Below, one piece after another: positions 8,929 to 19,895 of a stretch of DNA of 64,000 nucleotides. The stretch lies in the NCBI GenBank assembly GCA_002917775.1, contig KZ627157.1, positions 436,032-500,031 of the forward strand. Direction: 5' to 3'. Source of the stretch: Glaciozyma antarctica PI12 (lineage: Eukaryota > Basidiomycota > Microbotryomycetes > Kriegeriales > Camptobasidiaceae). Positions within the stretch are counted from its first letter, which is position 1. The number at the start of each line of letters is the position of its first letter. A program made the translations under genes and the position numbers. Under the pieces are notes generated by a model. That model was not told the origin of the DNA. It searched no databases and was given only the letters and a program-made list of their open reading frames with translations.

Positions 8929-11163
8929 ATGGGATTCAAGCATACCGTAGCACTAGCTGCTTGCACCGCTACCTTCGTTCTCGCTCAGGGCGCTCCAGCT
9001 TTCACTGTTAGTCCTCGACAGCTCTGCCCGCGGGCCACGTCGACGTTCCTAACGAGGCCTTCTCCCTCCCCTTCACTCGCGCCTTTTTGCAGCCTACCGA
9101 GATCAAGGGGCACTTTGTTGAGCAGTTCTTGAGCGACTGGGCGGACCGCTGGTCGCCATCCAAGGCGACGAAGGAGGAGAAGGCTGGCGAGGCAAGTAGC
9201 TTCGAGGACGTGGCACCATCTCCAGAGCGGCTCTAACCTCTCTGCGCTACGCAGGTGTTCTCGTACGTCGGTCAATGGGCCGTCGAGGAGCCTTCCGTCT
9301 TCCCTGGAATCCCGGGAGACGAAGGACTGGTCATCAAGACGAAGGCGGCTCACCACGCCATCTCTGTCCCTTTCGACACTCCCCTCAACCCAGCTGGCAA
9401 GACTCTGGTCGTGCAGTACGAGGTCAAGCTCCAGAAGGGCTTGGACTGCGGTGGAGCTTACATCAAGCTGTTGACGGATTCTGAGGTCGGCATCCAAGCG
9501 GAGGAGTTCTCGGACAAGACGCCTTAGTGAGTCGCGACGGAGTGTTCTGGAGGAGCGGACTGGAGCTGACTGGCTTCCCTACAGCACCATCATGTCCGTG
9601 GAGCTACGTCGAGGCCGCCGAGGCAGCTGCTGATCTTTCTGGCGCTGTGCAGGTTCGGACCTGATCGCTGCGGCTCCACCTCCAAGGTTCACTTCATCTT
9701 CCGCCACAAGAACCCTCTCAGCGGTGAAGTCGAGGAGAAGCACCTCATCTCTCCCCCGGCGCCCAAGATCACCAAGACCTCGGCTCTCTACACCCTCATC
9801 GTCCGGTTCGTCGCCTCCCCTTTCCCCCTCTCGCAGCTCCTAACCCCGCGCACCACAGCCCCGATCAGTCGTACGAGATTAAGGTCAACAACGAGTCGGT
9901 CAAGAGCGGTTCCCTCCTCGAGGACTTCTCCCCAGCCGTGAACCCGAGCAAGGAGATTGACGACGTGTCGGACCTCAAGCCTGAGGACTGGGTCGAGAGC
10001 CCCAAGATCACCGATCCTACCGCTGTCAAGCCTGCCGACTGGGACGAGGACGCCCCACAGTACATCCTCGACGACTCGGCTCAGAAGCCCGAGAACTGGC
10101 TCGAAGATGAGGAGGCTACGGTTCCCGACCCTGATGCCGAGGTGCGTTCGCTTGCAGCTGAGAAGACGGAGAGGAGGAAGCTGACTGAGGTTGTATTGCG
10201 ATTGCAGAAGCCCGAGGAGTGGTCCGACGACGATGATGGCGAGTGGATCGCGCCTGCTGTTCCCAACCCCAGGTGCGAGGAGGCAGCTGGCTGCGGACCC
10301 TGGTCGCGTCCCGAGATCGCCAACCCCGCCTACAAGGGCAAGTGGTTCGCTCCTCTCGTCGACAACCCCGAGTACAAGGGCATTTGGGCTCCCAAGAAGG
10401 TCGCGTGAGTAGTGGTCGACTTTGGAAGGAGGACGATGGAGCTGATAGCAATTTCTCTAGCAACCCCGACTACTTTGAGGACCTCACTCCTTCCGACTTC
10501 AACGCCATCGCCGGAATCGGAATCGAGCTCTGGTCCATGACCGAGGACATCCTCTTCGACAACGTGCGTCTCGCTCCCTCGCCTCCTCACGTCTCGTCCT
10601 AAACTCTCGATTTCGCAGATCTACGTCGGTGACTCCGAGACCGATGCCGCCCTCTTCGCCGCCGAGACCTTCCTCGTCAAGAAGGCTCTCGAGGACGTCC
10701 TCGAGGAAGCTGCGAAGCCTCTCCCCGCTGCCGTCGACGCAGGCGAGGAGCCCGACTACCGCACGGCGCCTTTCGACTGGGCCAAGTTCAAGCTTCAAGA
10801 GTTTGTCAACGTCGCCGTCGTCGACCCCGTCGGAGCGTTCAAGGCGCTGCCTTACACTGGAGCTGCAGCGGGAGCGATCTTCGCTACCCTCGTTGGAATG
10901 ATGGGAGTCTGTGCGTTCCTTTCTTCTCTTGAGATGCTGGCGAAGGAAGCTGACGCTTGCACGCAGTCGTTTCGCTCCTCCTCCCCGGACCCAAGGTGCA
11001 GAAGAAGACGACGGCCGTCGTCGCGAAGAAGACGGACGCGTTCACCGCCGACGGCAAGGACGGAGCTACCGAGGTCGCGAGTGCGCCTATCGCCGCTGCT
11101 AAGGAGGTCGAGTCGAGCGTCAAGACTCGTTCGGGCAAGGGGAAGGCTGCGGCGAAGGAGTAG
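8929..11163 (+). CDS. CNE1: Calnexin, ER lectin chaperone
   Basis: Ten exons: 8929-9006, 9093-9191, 9255-9526, 9585-9593, 9653-9805, 9859-10141, 10208-10404, 10461-10563, 10619-10910, 10967-11163; 1683 nt, 560 residues. Residues 1-20 are a signal peptide ([13 protein letters not shown]). The lectin domain shows [20 protein letters not shown] and the TIMFGPDRCG block. The P-domain repeats are clear: [40 protein letters not shown], then [13 protein letters not shown] and YKGIWAP. A membrane segment ([20 protein letters not shown]) precedes a basic tail. It binds monoglucosylated glycoproteins in the ER membrane. Exon 4 is a 9-nt micro-exon. Intron 2 starts with GC (gcaagt at 9192). Confidence 0.95.
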
Positions 11164-11359
11164 AGGAAAAGAGGAAGAGCGGAGTGATTCGGCGTCGCAG
11201 GAGGGGGAGGGAACACCTTCGCTCCTTTTGTGGCGTCGTTGGAATGGACGATGCTAGTACAAAAGATTCGCTGCCTCGTTCCTCTTCAGATCTGTGCGAG
11301 CAGGAGAGGTGCGCAACGAATTCGGCACAACATCACATTCCGTCCATCCCCTGCTTCGC

Positions 11360-11870
11360 TCAAAGTCCCGCCACGAACGCCTTCAGCTTTGCCTCGTCCA
11401 GCACGTCCGCCTCGACCAACCTCGGCGCCGTCGCGATCTGTCGATCCAACCTCATCAGCCTCCGCTCGCCCGAGCTACGTCCTCGCGGCTCACTTTGTCA
11501 TCCAACGAGCTCCCCGCCGTCCCAGGATCGAGTCGCACGATAGTGGGGAGGTTCGTGAGCTTGTATTGCGTACGGAAGACGCTGCTAGGATCCTTCCACC
11601 TGCGTCCTACGTCAGTTTCCCTCGGTCGTATAGAGGGTCAGGATGGACGTACTCTGGGCGCGAGCCGGCGTAGATGAGAGTGGATTGCGGTTCGGGAATC
11701 GTGGCTTCGAGGAGGGGGACGGCGTTACGGCAGTCGCCGCACCAGGATTGGCCGGAGGAGGGGTCGGGAGAGGCGAAGAAGATGAGGAAGTGGGGAGTCG
11801 TCTGGCCGGCGTTCTGGGGGATGGCGCTGAGAGCGGCGAGAGGGGCGCTGGAGGGGAACAGGAGGGGCAT
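11360..11870 (-). CDS. TXNDC17-type thioredoxin-like protein
   Basis: Three exons: 11653-11870, 11494-11599, 11360-11437; 402 nt, 133 residues. The active-site block is SWCGDCRNAVPLLEA, the WCxDC motif of the TXNDC17 (TRP14, DUF953) family rather than the WCGPC of true thioredoxins. The downstream block RPEWKDPSSVFRTQYKLTNL matches the family's YWKDP and the strand before the cis-Pro (NLPTIVRLD). The tail RLVEADVLDEAKLKAFV fits the last helix. These cytosolic proteins reduce specific disulfides. The last intron (11438-11493, 56 nt, donor GTGAGC) is needed to reach the family C-terminus; without it the frame stops early. The start is ATG 11870, only 135 nt from the divergent carboxypeptidase gene. 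Confidence 0.82.
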
Positions 11871-12005
11871 TATGGGCGATACTGGGATGAGGAGGAGGTG
11901 GAAGAGGGACCACGCTGTAGCAGCTGGAGTTAACACGCGGAGCCGTCGACGCCCGTCCAGCCTCCTCTCTCTCTCCCTTCTACCGCACTCTCCTTTCGCG
12001 AAAGG

Positions 12006-14525
12006 ATGAAGTTTAACGCCTGCATCGTTGGCTTACTAGCCGCCGCCACCTCAGTCGCTGCAGCTCCTGCCCTTGACCAGCTCACCTTCTCTCAGACTCT
12101 CGATCTCGCCGAAGCCGCCTCCGACTCTGTCCACCACGCCGTCGACATGATCCTCGATGGAGCCACTCGCACGGCGCACAAGTGGGTTGCAGAAGGCGTT
12201 CGGAAGTTCGATGAAATCGTCAAGGACGAGATCACCTGTGCGTCCTCGTTCGACTCTCCGCGTGGGGGAGCTCACAGGAGCTGACGAGGCTGCAGACGAG
12301 CTCATCAAGCACTCTGACTTCCCCAACTATGCCATCCGGCTTAAGGAGCCTAAGCTCTGCGATTCCTCCGTCAAGAGCTACTCTGGTGAGCTATCGACGG
12401 CGTCATCCAGGCCGACTCCAGCTTACCCCCCCTCACCGCGCAGGTTACCTCGATATCGACGAGGAGACTCACCTCTTCTTCGTGCGTTGAGGCTTCTCTG
12501 GGCGGTGTGAACGAAGGCTGAGAGGTCTTGTCGTCGCAGTGGTTCTTCGAGAGCCGATCCTCTCCTTCCAAGGACCCCCTCGTCATGTGGTGAGTTTGTC
12601 CCTGCTTCTCGCAAAGCTAGAGCTAACGATTTATCGATAGGCTCAACGGTGTGAGTGCTATGGCTAAGACCCGGGATCAGAGGGTACTGACACGGCCACT
12701 GCTCGTAGGGACCAGGATGCTCCTCTTCCACCGGTCTCCGTGAGTCTCGCACCCGAAGCGATCTTTGCGCGAAAGCTAAAGTCCTGCTGCTCAGTCTTTG
12801 AACTCGGTCCCTGCTCGATCGCGAACGAGGGACAAAACACTACTCACAACCCGCACTCTTGGAACCAGGTCGCGAACATGATCTTCCTTGACCAGGTTCG
12901 GCCCTCGCTCCTCCCCCAAATGGCCTTTGCTAATATTGAGACTTTGAACAGCCCGTTCAGGTCGGATACTCGTACGGTGGCAAGTCGATCAACAACTCGC
13001 CCGATTCTGCGAAGGACGTCTACGCTTTCCTCCAGCTTTTCTACGAGAAGTTCCCCAAGTTTGAGAACAAGTGCGTTGGTTCTTCACCTATGCGAGAAAG
13101 CAGTGACTGATACTTCTACCCTTTGCAGCGACTTCCACGTCTCGGGAGAGTCCTACGCGGGAACCTGTACGTCTCGCTCGCTCCCTCGCTCGCTTGCTCC
13201 CCGCCCCCTTCCTTCCTCCCTCCCTCCTCCTCCTACCTCTCTCACTCCTTCCTGGTGCTTACTTTTCGACTCCCGCGCAGACATTCCCAACATCGGCTCC
13301 TTCATCCACGCCTCGAACCTCAAGCTCCCGACCAAGTCCTCGCGCGTGATCCCCCTCAAGTCCCTCCTTATCGGTAACGGATTGACCGATACTTGTGCGT
13401 CCCTCCTCCCTCTCCCCACCCCTCGCTGACTCTTCATCTCGCTCCAGACACCCAATTCGCCTCGATCCCCGAGTACGCGTGCGGAGACTCCAAGTTCGCC
13501 ATCTTCGACGAGCAGACGTGCGATTCCATTCGCGGCAAGGTCGGCACTTGCCAGCGATTGACTCAGTACTGCTACAACTCGCCTTCGCGCTTCACTTGCG
13601 TTCCCGCGACGCTCTCGTGCTGGCAGATCGCTGGACCGATTCAGCAGTCCGGAAGGAACCCCTACGGTACGTTTTGCGTTGGGGAGGTCATGGCTGGAGG
13701 TTACTGACGGTGAGCGCAGATGTTCGGAAGATGTGCGACCGCGATGGTGCCGACGGACCTCTTTGCTACAAGCAGATGGGCTGGATCGAGACCTACCTGA
13801 ACAAGTGCGCTCGCTCTTCTTCCCTCGATTTTAGATTCCCGCTGACGCAGACGCTTCGCAGGCCCGAGGTCAAGGCGGAGCTTGGAGCTCCCTCGGACCG
13901 CACATTTGAGTCGTGCAACATGCAGATCAACCAGGCGTTCCAGTTCAACGGAGATGGTGCGTTCCGCTCTTCTCTTCGCGCTCGTTGCTCTCAGCACCTG
14001 ACGCTCGCTTTCGGTAGTTTCGCACAACACCGCCGCGTTGATCCCTACGCTTCTCGAGGCTGGTATTCGCGTCCTCATTTACGTGGGCTCCTTCCGCTGC
14101 CAAGTAAGAATCAAGCTGACCTCCTCCTTCGTAGGCTGGTGAAGCCGACTTCATGTGAGCTCTTAGCGACTTCCTCATCGTGCATCGCTGACGCTGTCCT
14201 CCTCTTCCGCACGACAGGTGCAACTACCTGTTCGTCCCTCCCCCTCCCCTCGTCTCCCCTCACTGACCCTCTTCGCAGCGGCAACCTCGCCTGGACTCTC
14301 AAGCTCGAGTGGAGCGGCCAAGCCGCCTACAACGCCGCGAAGCCCAAGGACTTCATCTCGGGCAAGAAGGGCAAGAGCGCAGGAAAGACTCGCTCGGTCG
14401 GAGAGGGCGCAGGAACGTTCACCTACCTCCAGGTTTACGATGCGGGACACATGGTGCCGTTCGATAAGCCGGCGGAGAGCTTGGACTTCTTCACCAAGTG
14501 GATCAAGGACCAGCCCCTCGCTTAG
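12006..14525 (+). CDS. Vacuolar serine carboxypeptidase (CPY-like, S10)
   Basis: A many-exon gene (about 14). It starts with a signal peptide (ACIVGLLAAATSVAAAP) and a propeptide of roughly 80-100 residues. S10 blocks follow: GYLDIDEETHLFFWFFESR, MWLNGGPGCSS (oxyanion region), NMIFLDQPVQVGYSY, the nucleophile motif VSGESYAGTY, PLKSLLIGNG, and near the end the catalytic His in YDAGHMVPFDKP. The C-terminal block CNYLGNLAWTLKLEWSG fits CPY substrate-site residues. The enzyme removes C-terminal residues from peptides in the vacuole. The WLNG codons are carried by a 10-nt micro-exon at 12641-12650. Exon edges in the 13.8-14.3 kb part were not all fixed. It could be secreted rather than vacuolar. 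Confidence 0.9.
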
Positions 14526-14737
14526 ACGATCGTACACCGAAGAACGCAATGTACCTGTTCCGCTTGTCGACTTTGATGCGATACTTTGAGTGAAGAGCTC
14601 GCCGAAGAGAGCGTACAACATTCCTCGTCGAGCCAACCTCTCCGTCGCTCCTTCCACTCTCGCACCGATCTCCTCCCAACCGCATCCAACGAAAACATGC
14701 AAGTTGCAACAAACGACCCTTCTTAAAGACGCTCTCT
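14526..14737. other. Convergent 3' region between carboxypeptidase and DUF726 gene
   Basis: About 210 nt between two stops. It holds the two 3' ends; no terminator signal was recognised. Confidence 0.35.
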
Positions 14738-17700
14738 CTACCAGGGATTCTTCCCCCCCAAACTCGCACTACTCTCGTTCGCCCTCCCCCACTGATACCC
14801 TCCTACCGAATCCTCCTCCTCCCTCTCGGGCGCCTCAGGCTCAGCTCCCCACGCATCCGCGTTCCCAAATCTGAACGCCATCGGCGGAGACGGCGGACGC
14901 GTTGGCAAACCGTCCTCGAACGACGTCGTGAAGGGCGATGGGCCCCAGTCGCCTGCGTCCGAAGGTGTCGGGCGCGGAGGAGGGTCGGACCACTGCGATT
15001 GGAGGAGGTGTCGCGCATCGACGGTCGTGTCGAGGCCTGAGAGGTCGGTGGGGTCGAGAGAAGGAGGGATGGGGGAGGAAGGAGCGGAGGAAGGGCGAGC
15101 GAGGTGCGATACTTCTTCGCGGAGCTTGGCGAGGTCAAACCCGACTGGTTCGCTGCGCTCGGCTGGAGGAGGGAGAGGAGTAGGGGTGCTGCTTGCTGGT
15201 GATTCGGATTCCGCCTCGTGAAGGTCGTCCGTGTCGGCGATCGAGGGGAGGGAAGAGGTGGAGAGGTTCGAAGTCGATCTCGAATGGCGAGAGGAGGAGG
15301 AAGGGAGGTCGTCCTTCGACCCGTCGACGCCATCGTACGATCCCATGCGCGGCGGCAAGTCGTCGTCTACCGAAGCTTCCCTGCTCACCGCCGTCGTCGT
15401 CCCACTTTGCGACCCCGTCTTCTTCCTCCCAAAAATCCCCATCCGCCCCTTTTTCTTCTTCTCCTTCCTCCGCTCGTCCAGCACCTCTCGATCAGGACCT
15501 CGCGATCCGGCGTATCCTGCTCCATCTCCTCCGGCTCGTCGAAATGATCGGCGGTGGTCTTGAACCCGACGTGCTCGAGGAGCATCGGCATGAGTGTGCG
15601 GTAGCTCATGTGCCCGACGAGGATGTCGGTAATGTCGACGTTCTCGAGGTCGGGGACGAACTCGATCGGCCGTAGTCCAGCGACGGTGTTGAGTCCTCCC
15701 GACGTCGCGCGGAAGAGGTACCCGAGAACCCAATCGTTCATCGCGAACGCGTTGACGAACCGCCCGCTGACGACGCCTCGCACCTGCCGCCAGACCTTCT
15801 TCGACGCGGTGAGAGTCGCGCCGAAGAGGTAGACCTCCTGGACGACGCCGAACGCCTTGACTTTGGCGAGCTCGACGAGGGCGTAGAAGATGACGCGGGC
15901 GCCGAGGGAGAAGCCGACGAGGGAGACGGGACGAACCCCCATCGAGCGGTTGATGAGGATGTCGGCGAGGACGGCGCCAGCTTGACGAGCGCGGTCGAGG
16001 GCGTTCGACCAAGGGTTGTCGATGAGGTAGCCGAGCTTCGTGAGCACTGCGAGATCGCAGTCAGTACTTCGTCTACAAAAGTTCGTGAGAGCGACGCACT
16101 GAGAGGCCATTGGAGAGCACTCAGCAGAGCCGTCATGACCGTCGCCGCCAGGACTTGCTGTCCGACTTGCGTGAAGACCTCGGTCGTCAAAATCTTGAGC
16201 GCGTTGCCCGTACTACCCATCATCTCGGGCTCCCAGAGAACGGAGAATACGTCGCCCATGACGGGGTCGATGGTGCTGAAGGGTAGTCGAACGTCGTCGA
16301 GAGGCCCGTTCATGAATCTACGCTCGCAGCGACTTAGCTCCGCAAGAACGACAGCCGGAAATAATTGGACGCACCCAGGAACAGCGATAAAGAAGTTGAC
16401 GCGCTTGTTGTTGTGTAGCGGCTGGAACTCGAACGTCTTGACGTGCCTCGTCCGCTTCGCCATCGCCTTTCCTCCAATAACGGACCCCGTAATCGTCGCT
16501 CCAGACGAAATGATCGCCGCTCCTCCCGCTCCTGCAAGGAAACCCGTCGTTCCCGTAACGCCGACAGTCGTCAACGCTGCTCCGAGGCCTGCTCCGATGA
16601 CTGGAGCGAGAAGTCCTGCCGAAAGACCGATAACGAGTCCACCGCCTGCGCGAAAGAGTTAGTGAGGCCTCGCAAGAAGACGAACAGAACGCACCAAGCG
16701 TCGCAAGTCCCATCATCATGTACCTCGTTCGCATCCCCTTCTTCCGCTGCTCCTCGAGCACGACCCCATTCTCCTTCTCCTTGACGCCCTCCTGAATCTC
16801 CAGCGCTTCCGTCATCCTCCGCTCAAACCTCACGACGTCCATCCACTCGAGCCCCAGCTTATCCGCGACCTTCCCCAGCAACACCCGCGAGCGTGCATCG
16901 TAGACCGAGTCGGCGATGAGGGAGAGGAAGAGGTCGCAGAGGATCGTCCAGCGAATGTCGAGCGTGATCATCTTGTCGGCTGCGGTGAGAGTCGTCGAGA
17001 CGCCCGGAAGGGTCGAGGGGAGAGGTGAGAGGAAGTTTTCAGGCTGGTGCATGGAGGGAGAAGGTGGAGGGAGGGTCGGAGAGGTAGGCGAGGAGGGGAG
17101 GGGGATGGATTCGGGCTCGGTTTCGAGCTCGATGCGGATGGCGGGAGGAGGGGATTGGGCGGCGGGGAGGTTGCTGGAAGAAAGGGTAGTAGGAGTCGTT
17201 GGGGTGCGAGGTGGAGAGGTGGAGAAGGCGACTCGAGGAGCCTTGGGCGTCGTCGGTCCGTCGAATGCGCCACCGATGTCGCCTCCGTCGTCAAAGTCGT
17301 CGAAGGGGTCGCTGATCCGTGTCGGAGGAGGCTGTACGACAGCAGCCGGCCGGAGAGTCGGTGCGACCGCGTCCTCCGTCTCCTGCCCAAAGGGATTCGA
17401 TGCTCCTCGTCGAGGAGAAGGAGGCAAGCTCGACCGCTTCGGAGAAGCAGGCAAGCTCGCGCGCTTCTCAATCTTGTCCACCTCCCGCAGAACCCTCCCC
17501 TTCTCAAGTTCCACGAACTTTCTCCGCTCCTCCTTCTCCACCTTGGCAGCAGCGAGCGCCGCAACCGTCGCTTCGTCCGCGACCCCGTCCTCCGGCACCG
17601 ACTGGGGTGGCTCCTTATCCGCAGGCCAGGGGTTCTTATCGGCCAAATCGTCTGGTGGCAATTCGGTAGGGGAAGAGGAAGAGTCGGAGAGGTAGGCGGG

Positions 17701-18470
17701 AGGAGGGATGGAGGAAGGTACGGGCAGGTCTTCGGGGACCGCGTCGGGGTCGTATTCAGGGTTGGGAACGGTGTAGGTCGTGACAAGGGAAGGAACGAGA
17801 TCCTCGGCCGTTACGCCATGCTCAGCAAGCTGCTCGATCATGCGCTGCTCTGCAAAACAACACAAACAACACCCTCGTCAGACGCACACCGCTTCCACAG
17901 CTCCATCGCAAGCTCACCTGCGCCGTCGACTTCCATGTGCCGATAAAGCCTGCCCATAATCTTGTTCGCCCAGTTCTGCGCACTCTCCTTGGCCGGCTCG
18001 AGCTCCTTCGCGCCCTTGGACGCCAGCACGAGCGTCTGGACAAGCTCCCTCGCGACGAGCCTACAGAGGCCAACGTACGCTATCCGCTGTCCCTCCGTGA
18101 GCAGCGTCTTGGTCGTCTGCATCTGCGCGAGCGGCGTCATGCCCTTCTCCTCGTTGAAGAGGTACTGCGTCCGCATGCTGATCTCGTCCTCGTCCGGATC
18201 GTCGTCCAGCTCCAGGCGGGTGTAGTCCATCTCGTCGAGCTTCTCCTTCTCTCGCCATTCGACTCCACCGGCGGCGTAGTCCAACAGACGACCGGTGGCG
18301 TTCCCTAGAGTTGAAGCACCGGCGACGGAGGAGGGGTCGGTGGGTAGGCGCGAGTTGGCGGACGGGTTCCAGTGGTACCGCTTGCGGTCGTCGTGATCTA
18401 GTTCCGTGTGCGACTCTTCTCGAATGACCGGCATGTCCTCCCAGCCGTCATCATCGTCGAGAGACGACAT
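14738..18470 (-). CDS. MIL1: DUF726 alpha/beta-hydrolase membrane protein, Mil1/TMCO4-like
   Basis: Five exons: 17918-18470, 16695-17849, 16375-16645, 16100-16317, then 14738-16046. The N-terminal third is acidic and Pro/Ser-rich. A Gly-rich membrane patch follows (GGGLVIGLSAGLLAPVIGAG, then GFLAGAGGAAIISSGATITG). The hydrolase-like domain has PVSLVGFSLGARVIFYAL (nucleophile elbow GFSLG) and LFGATLTASKKVWRQV, NDWVLGYLFRAT and ILVGHMSYR, typical of DUF726. Yeast Mil1 is a Golgi/adaptin-linked putative lipase. The exon lengths do not sum to a multiple of three: the frame changes at a 14-nt tandem duplication (15480-15507). In the pre-duplication frame the tail runs to 14738; in the sequence as given the first stop is at 15385. 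Confidence 0.85.
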
Positions 18471-19065
18471 GCTCGGCGAGGAGGCGCGACTGAGGTTGGG
18501 AGGGGAATGGGGTGAACGCGGGTGCGGGCGGGCTGGGGCCTGGTGGTAAGGAGCGGGCCGAGCTAGTGACTGGCGTAGAGCGCTACCGACGACGCGAGGG
18601 GAGAGGGAGGAAGGAAAGGAGAGGTGTGTTCGTGCGCTCGCGCTGAGCTCAAAGCTCAACGTTCGGGCGAGTTTGTTGTCTTCTCTGAGTATTCTCATCC
18701 TCTCTTTTTGAAAGTGATGCTCTCACCTGTGGAAGCTGCTCAACAGAGATTCAAGCGAGTGAAGCTGAAGCTGGGCTGAGTCGCGTTATTCGAACAGCAA
18801 GGTCCGCGAAGCTTCGCGTCCCTCAAACCGTCTCGAGCTAGAGCAACGAAGGCTTCACGCGAATGGAGCAGAGACCGCATCCTCAGGAAGCTCCAGGTGT
18901 CAAGTACTGAGCAGATCAGAACTCATCCCACCAGCCAGCGCAGTCGGCAGACCTCCAGAGTCTCGCCAGCTCCACCCGGTCGAGCATGGAAGCAGGAGCA
19001 GAACCCAACGAGCAGTCACGCAGCCTACGACCAGCCAGCTCCTGGTTATTCCTTGATTCGGCCCC
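18471..19065. other. Intergenic region upstream of the DUF726 gene
   Basis: 595 nt between the 5' end of the DUF726 gene and the 3' end of uS17m, both on the minus strand. It should hold the promoter of the former. I see no extra gene or named motif. Confidence 0.4.
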
Positions 19066-19644
19066 TCACGCCTCCTCCCCGACCGACTTGGCTGCCACTC
19101 CACCCTCCATGTTCTCCGCCCTCTCCCTAGCTCCGACGAGGATGTCGACCAGCTCGAACCTCTTCCGCTTCGACACGGGCAGGCAGTTCCTTATTGAGAC
19201 CTGATCGCCGACGACGCACGTCTCCTTCGGGTCGTGGATGAGGTACTTGGTGTGCTTCTTGAACTCCTGCGGGCGTTGCCAAACCGTCAGCTCCGATCCG
19301 GCGAGAGAAAGGACAGCAGGAGACGCACCTTCAGAGTTTTGTGGTCCGTTACTCGGCGCTCGACTGTCACCGTGGTCGTCTGAGGCATCTTTTGGGTGGA
19401 AGTAACGATCCCCTTGAGGACCATTCCTTTGGGAAGGGTGTACTTCTCGCGAGGGACGGCTTCCGAGGTTGCCTGAGTACAGTCGTTAGCTGCGTTCCCA
19501 CGTCCCATGTCCGGCTTAGAAAGGGAGACGTGCCTGCGCGGAAGTGGAGGCGAAGGAGGAGGAGAACGGGCGGGCGGCGGCGAGGCAAGGGCAGGGGATG
19601 GCTGCTCGGCTGAGGCTGGGTAGGCGGAGGATTGCTCGCGACAT
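19066..19644 (-). CDS. MRPS17: Mitochondrial ribosomal protein uS17m
   Basis: Three exons: 19534-19644, 19329-19472, 19066-19266; 456 nt, 151 residues. The start is Arg/Ser/Ala-rich (a presequence of about 37 residues). The uS17 fold is clear: GMVLKGIVTSTQKMPQTTTV, VERRVTDHKTLK, EFKKHTKYLIHDP, CVVGDQVSIRNCLPVSKRKR, FELVDIL. uS17 binds 12S/16S-like rRNA in the small mitoribosomal subunit. The exon 1/2 junction requires a GC donor (gcacgt) to keep the frame, giving a GC-AG intron at 19473-19533. The gene is head to head with MPP alpha (251 nt between starts). Confidence 0.92.
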
Positions 19645-19895
19645 TTAAGGCGCTGTACTGGAGTAGTTGGAGTAACGAAGGTCGTGGTCGATGAGAGAGA
19701 AGGGACTCTGTGAGGAGCAGCTGCCTTTCTCCCTCCTCCAACACCTCCGACGACTCCCCTTCGGCCCGCTCTCTACACTTTCGCTCGTCCCCGTAGTACA
19801 ACCTTCGGTAGCCAGCATATCCCTTACCCAACTCCGAAGCGCCAGACTCGTCCCAGCCCCGCCTTGCTCCGACCTTGCCGAGGCACGTCTTCAAG

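Noticed and set aside
14738-16012. Arg-rich minus-strand frame as a separate gene
   Set aside because: Its first half is a shadow of the DUF726 domain; only its second half is likely coding, as the tail of that gene.
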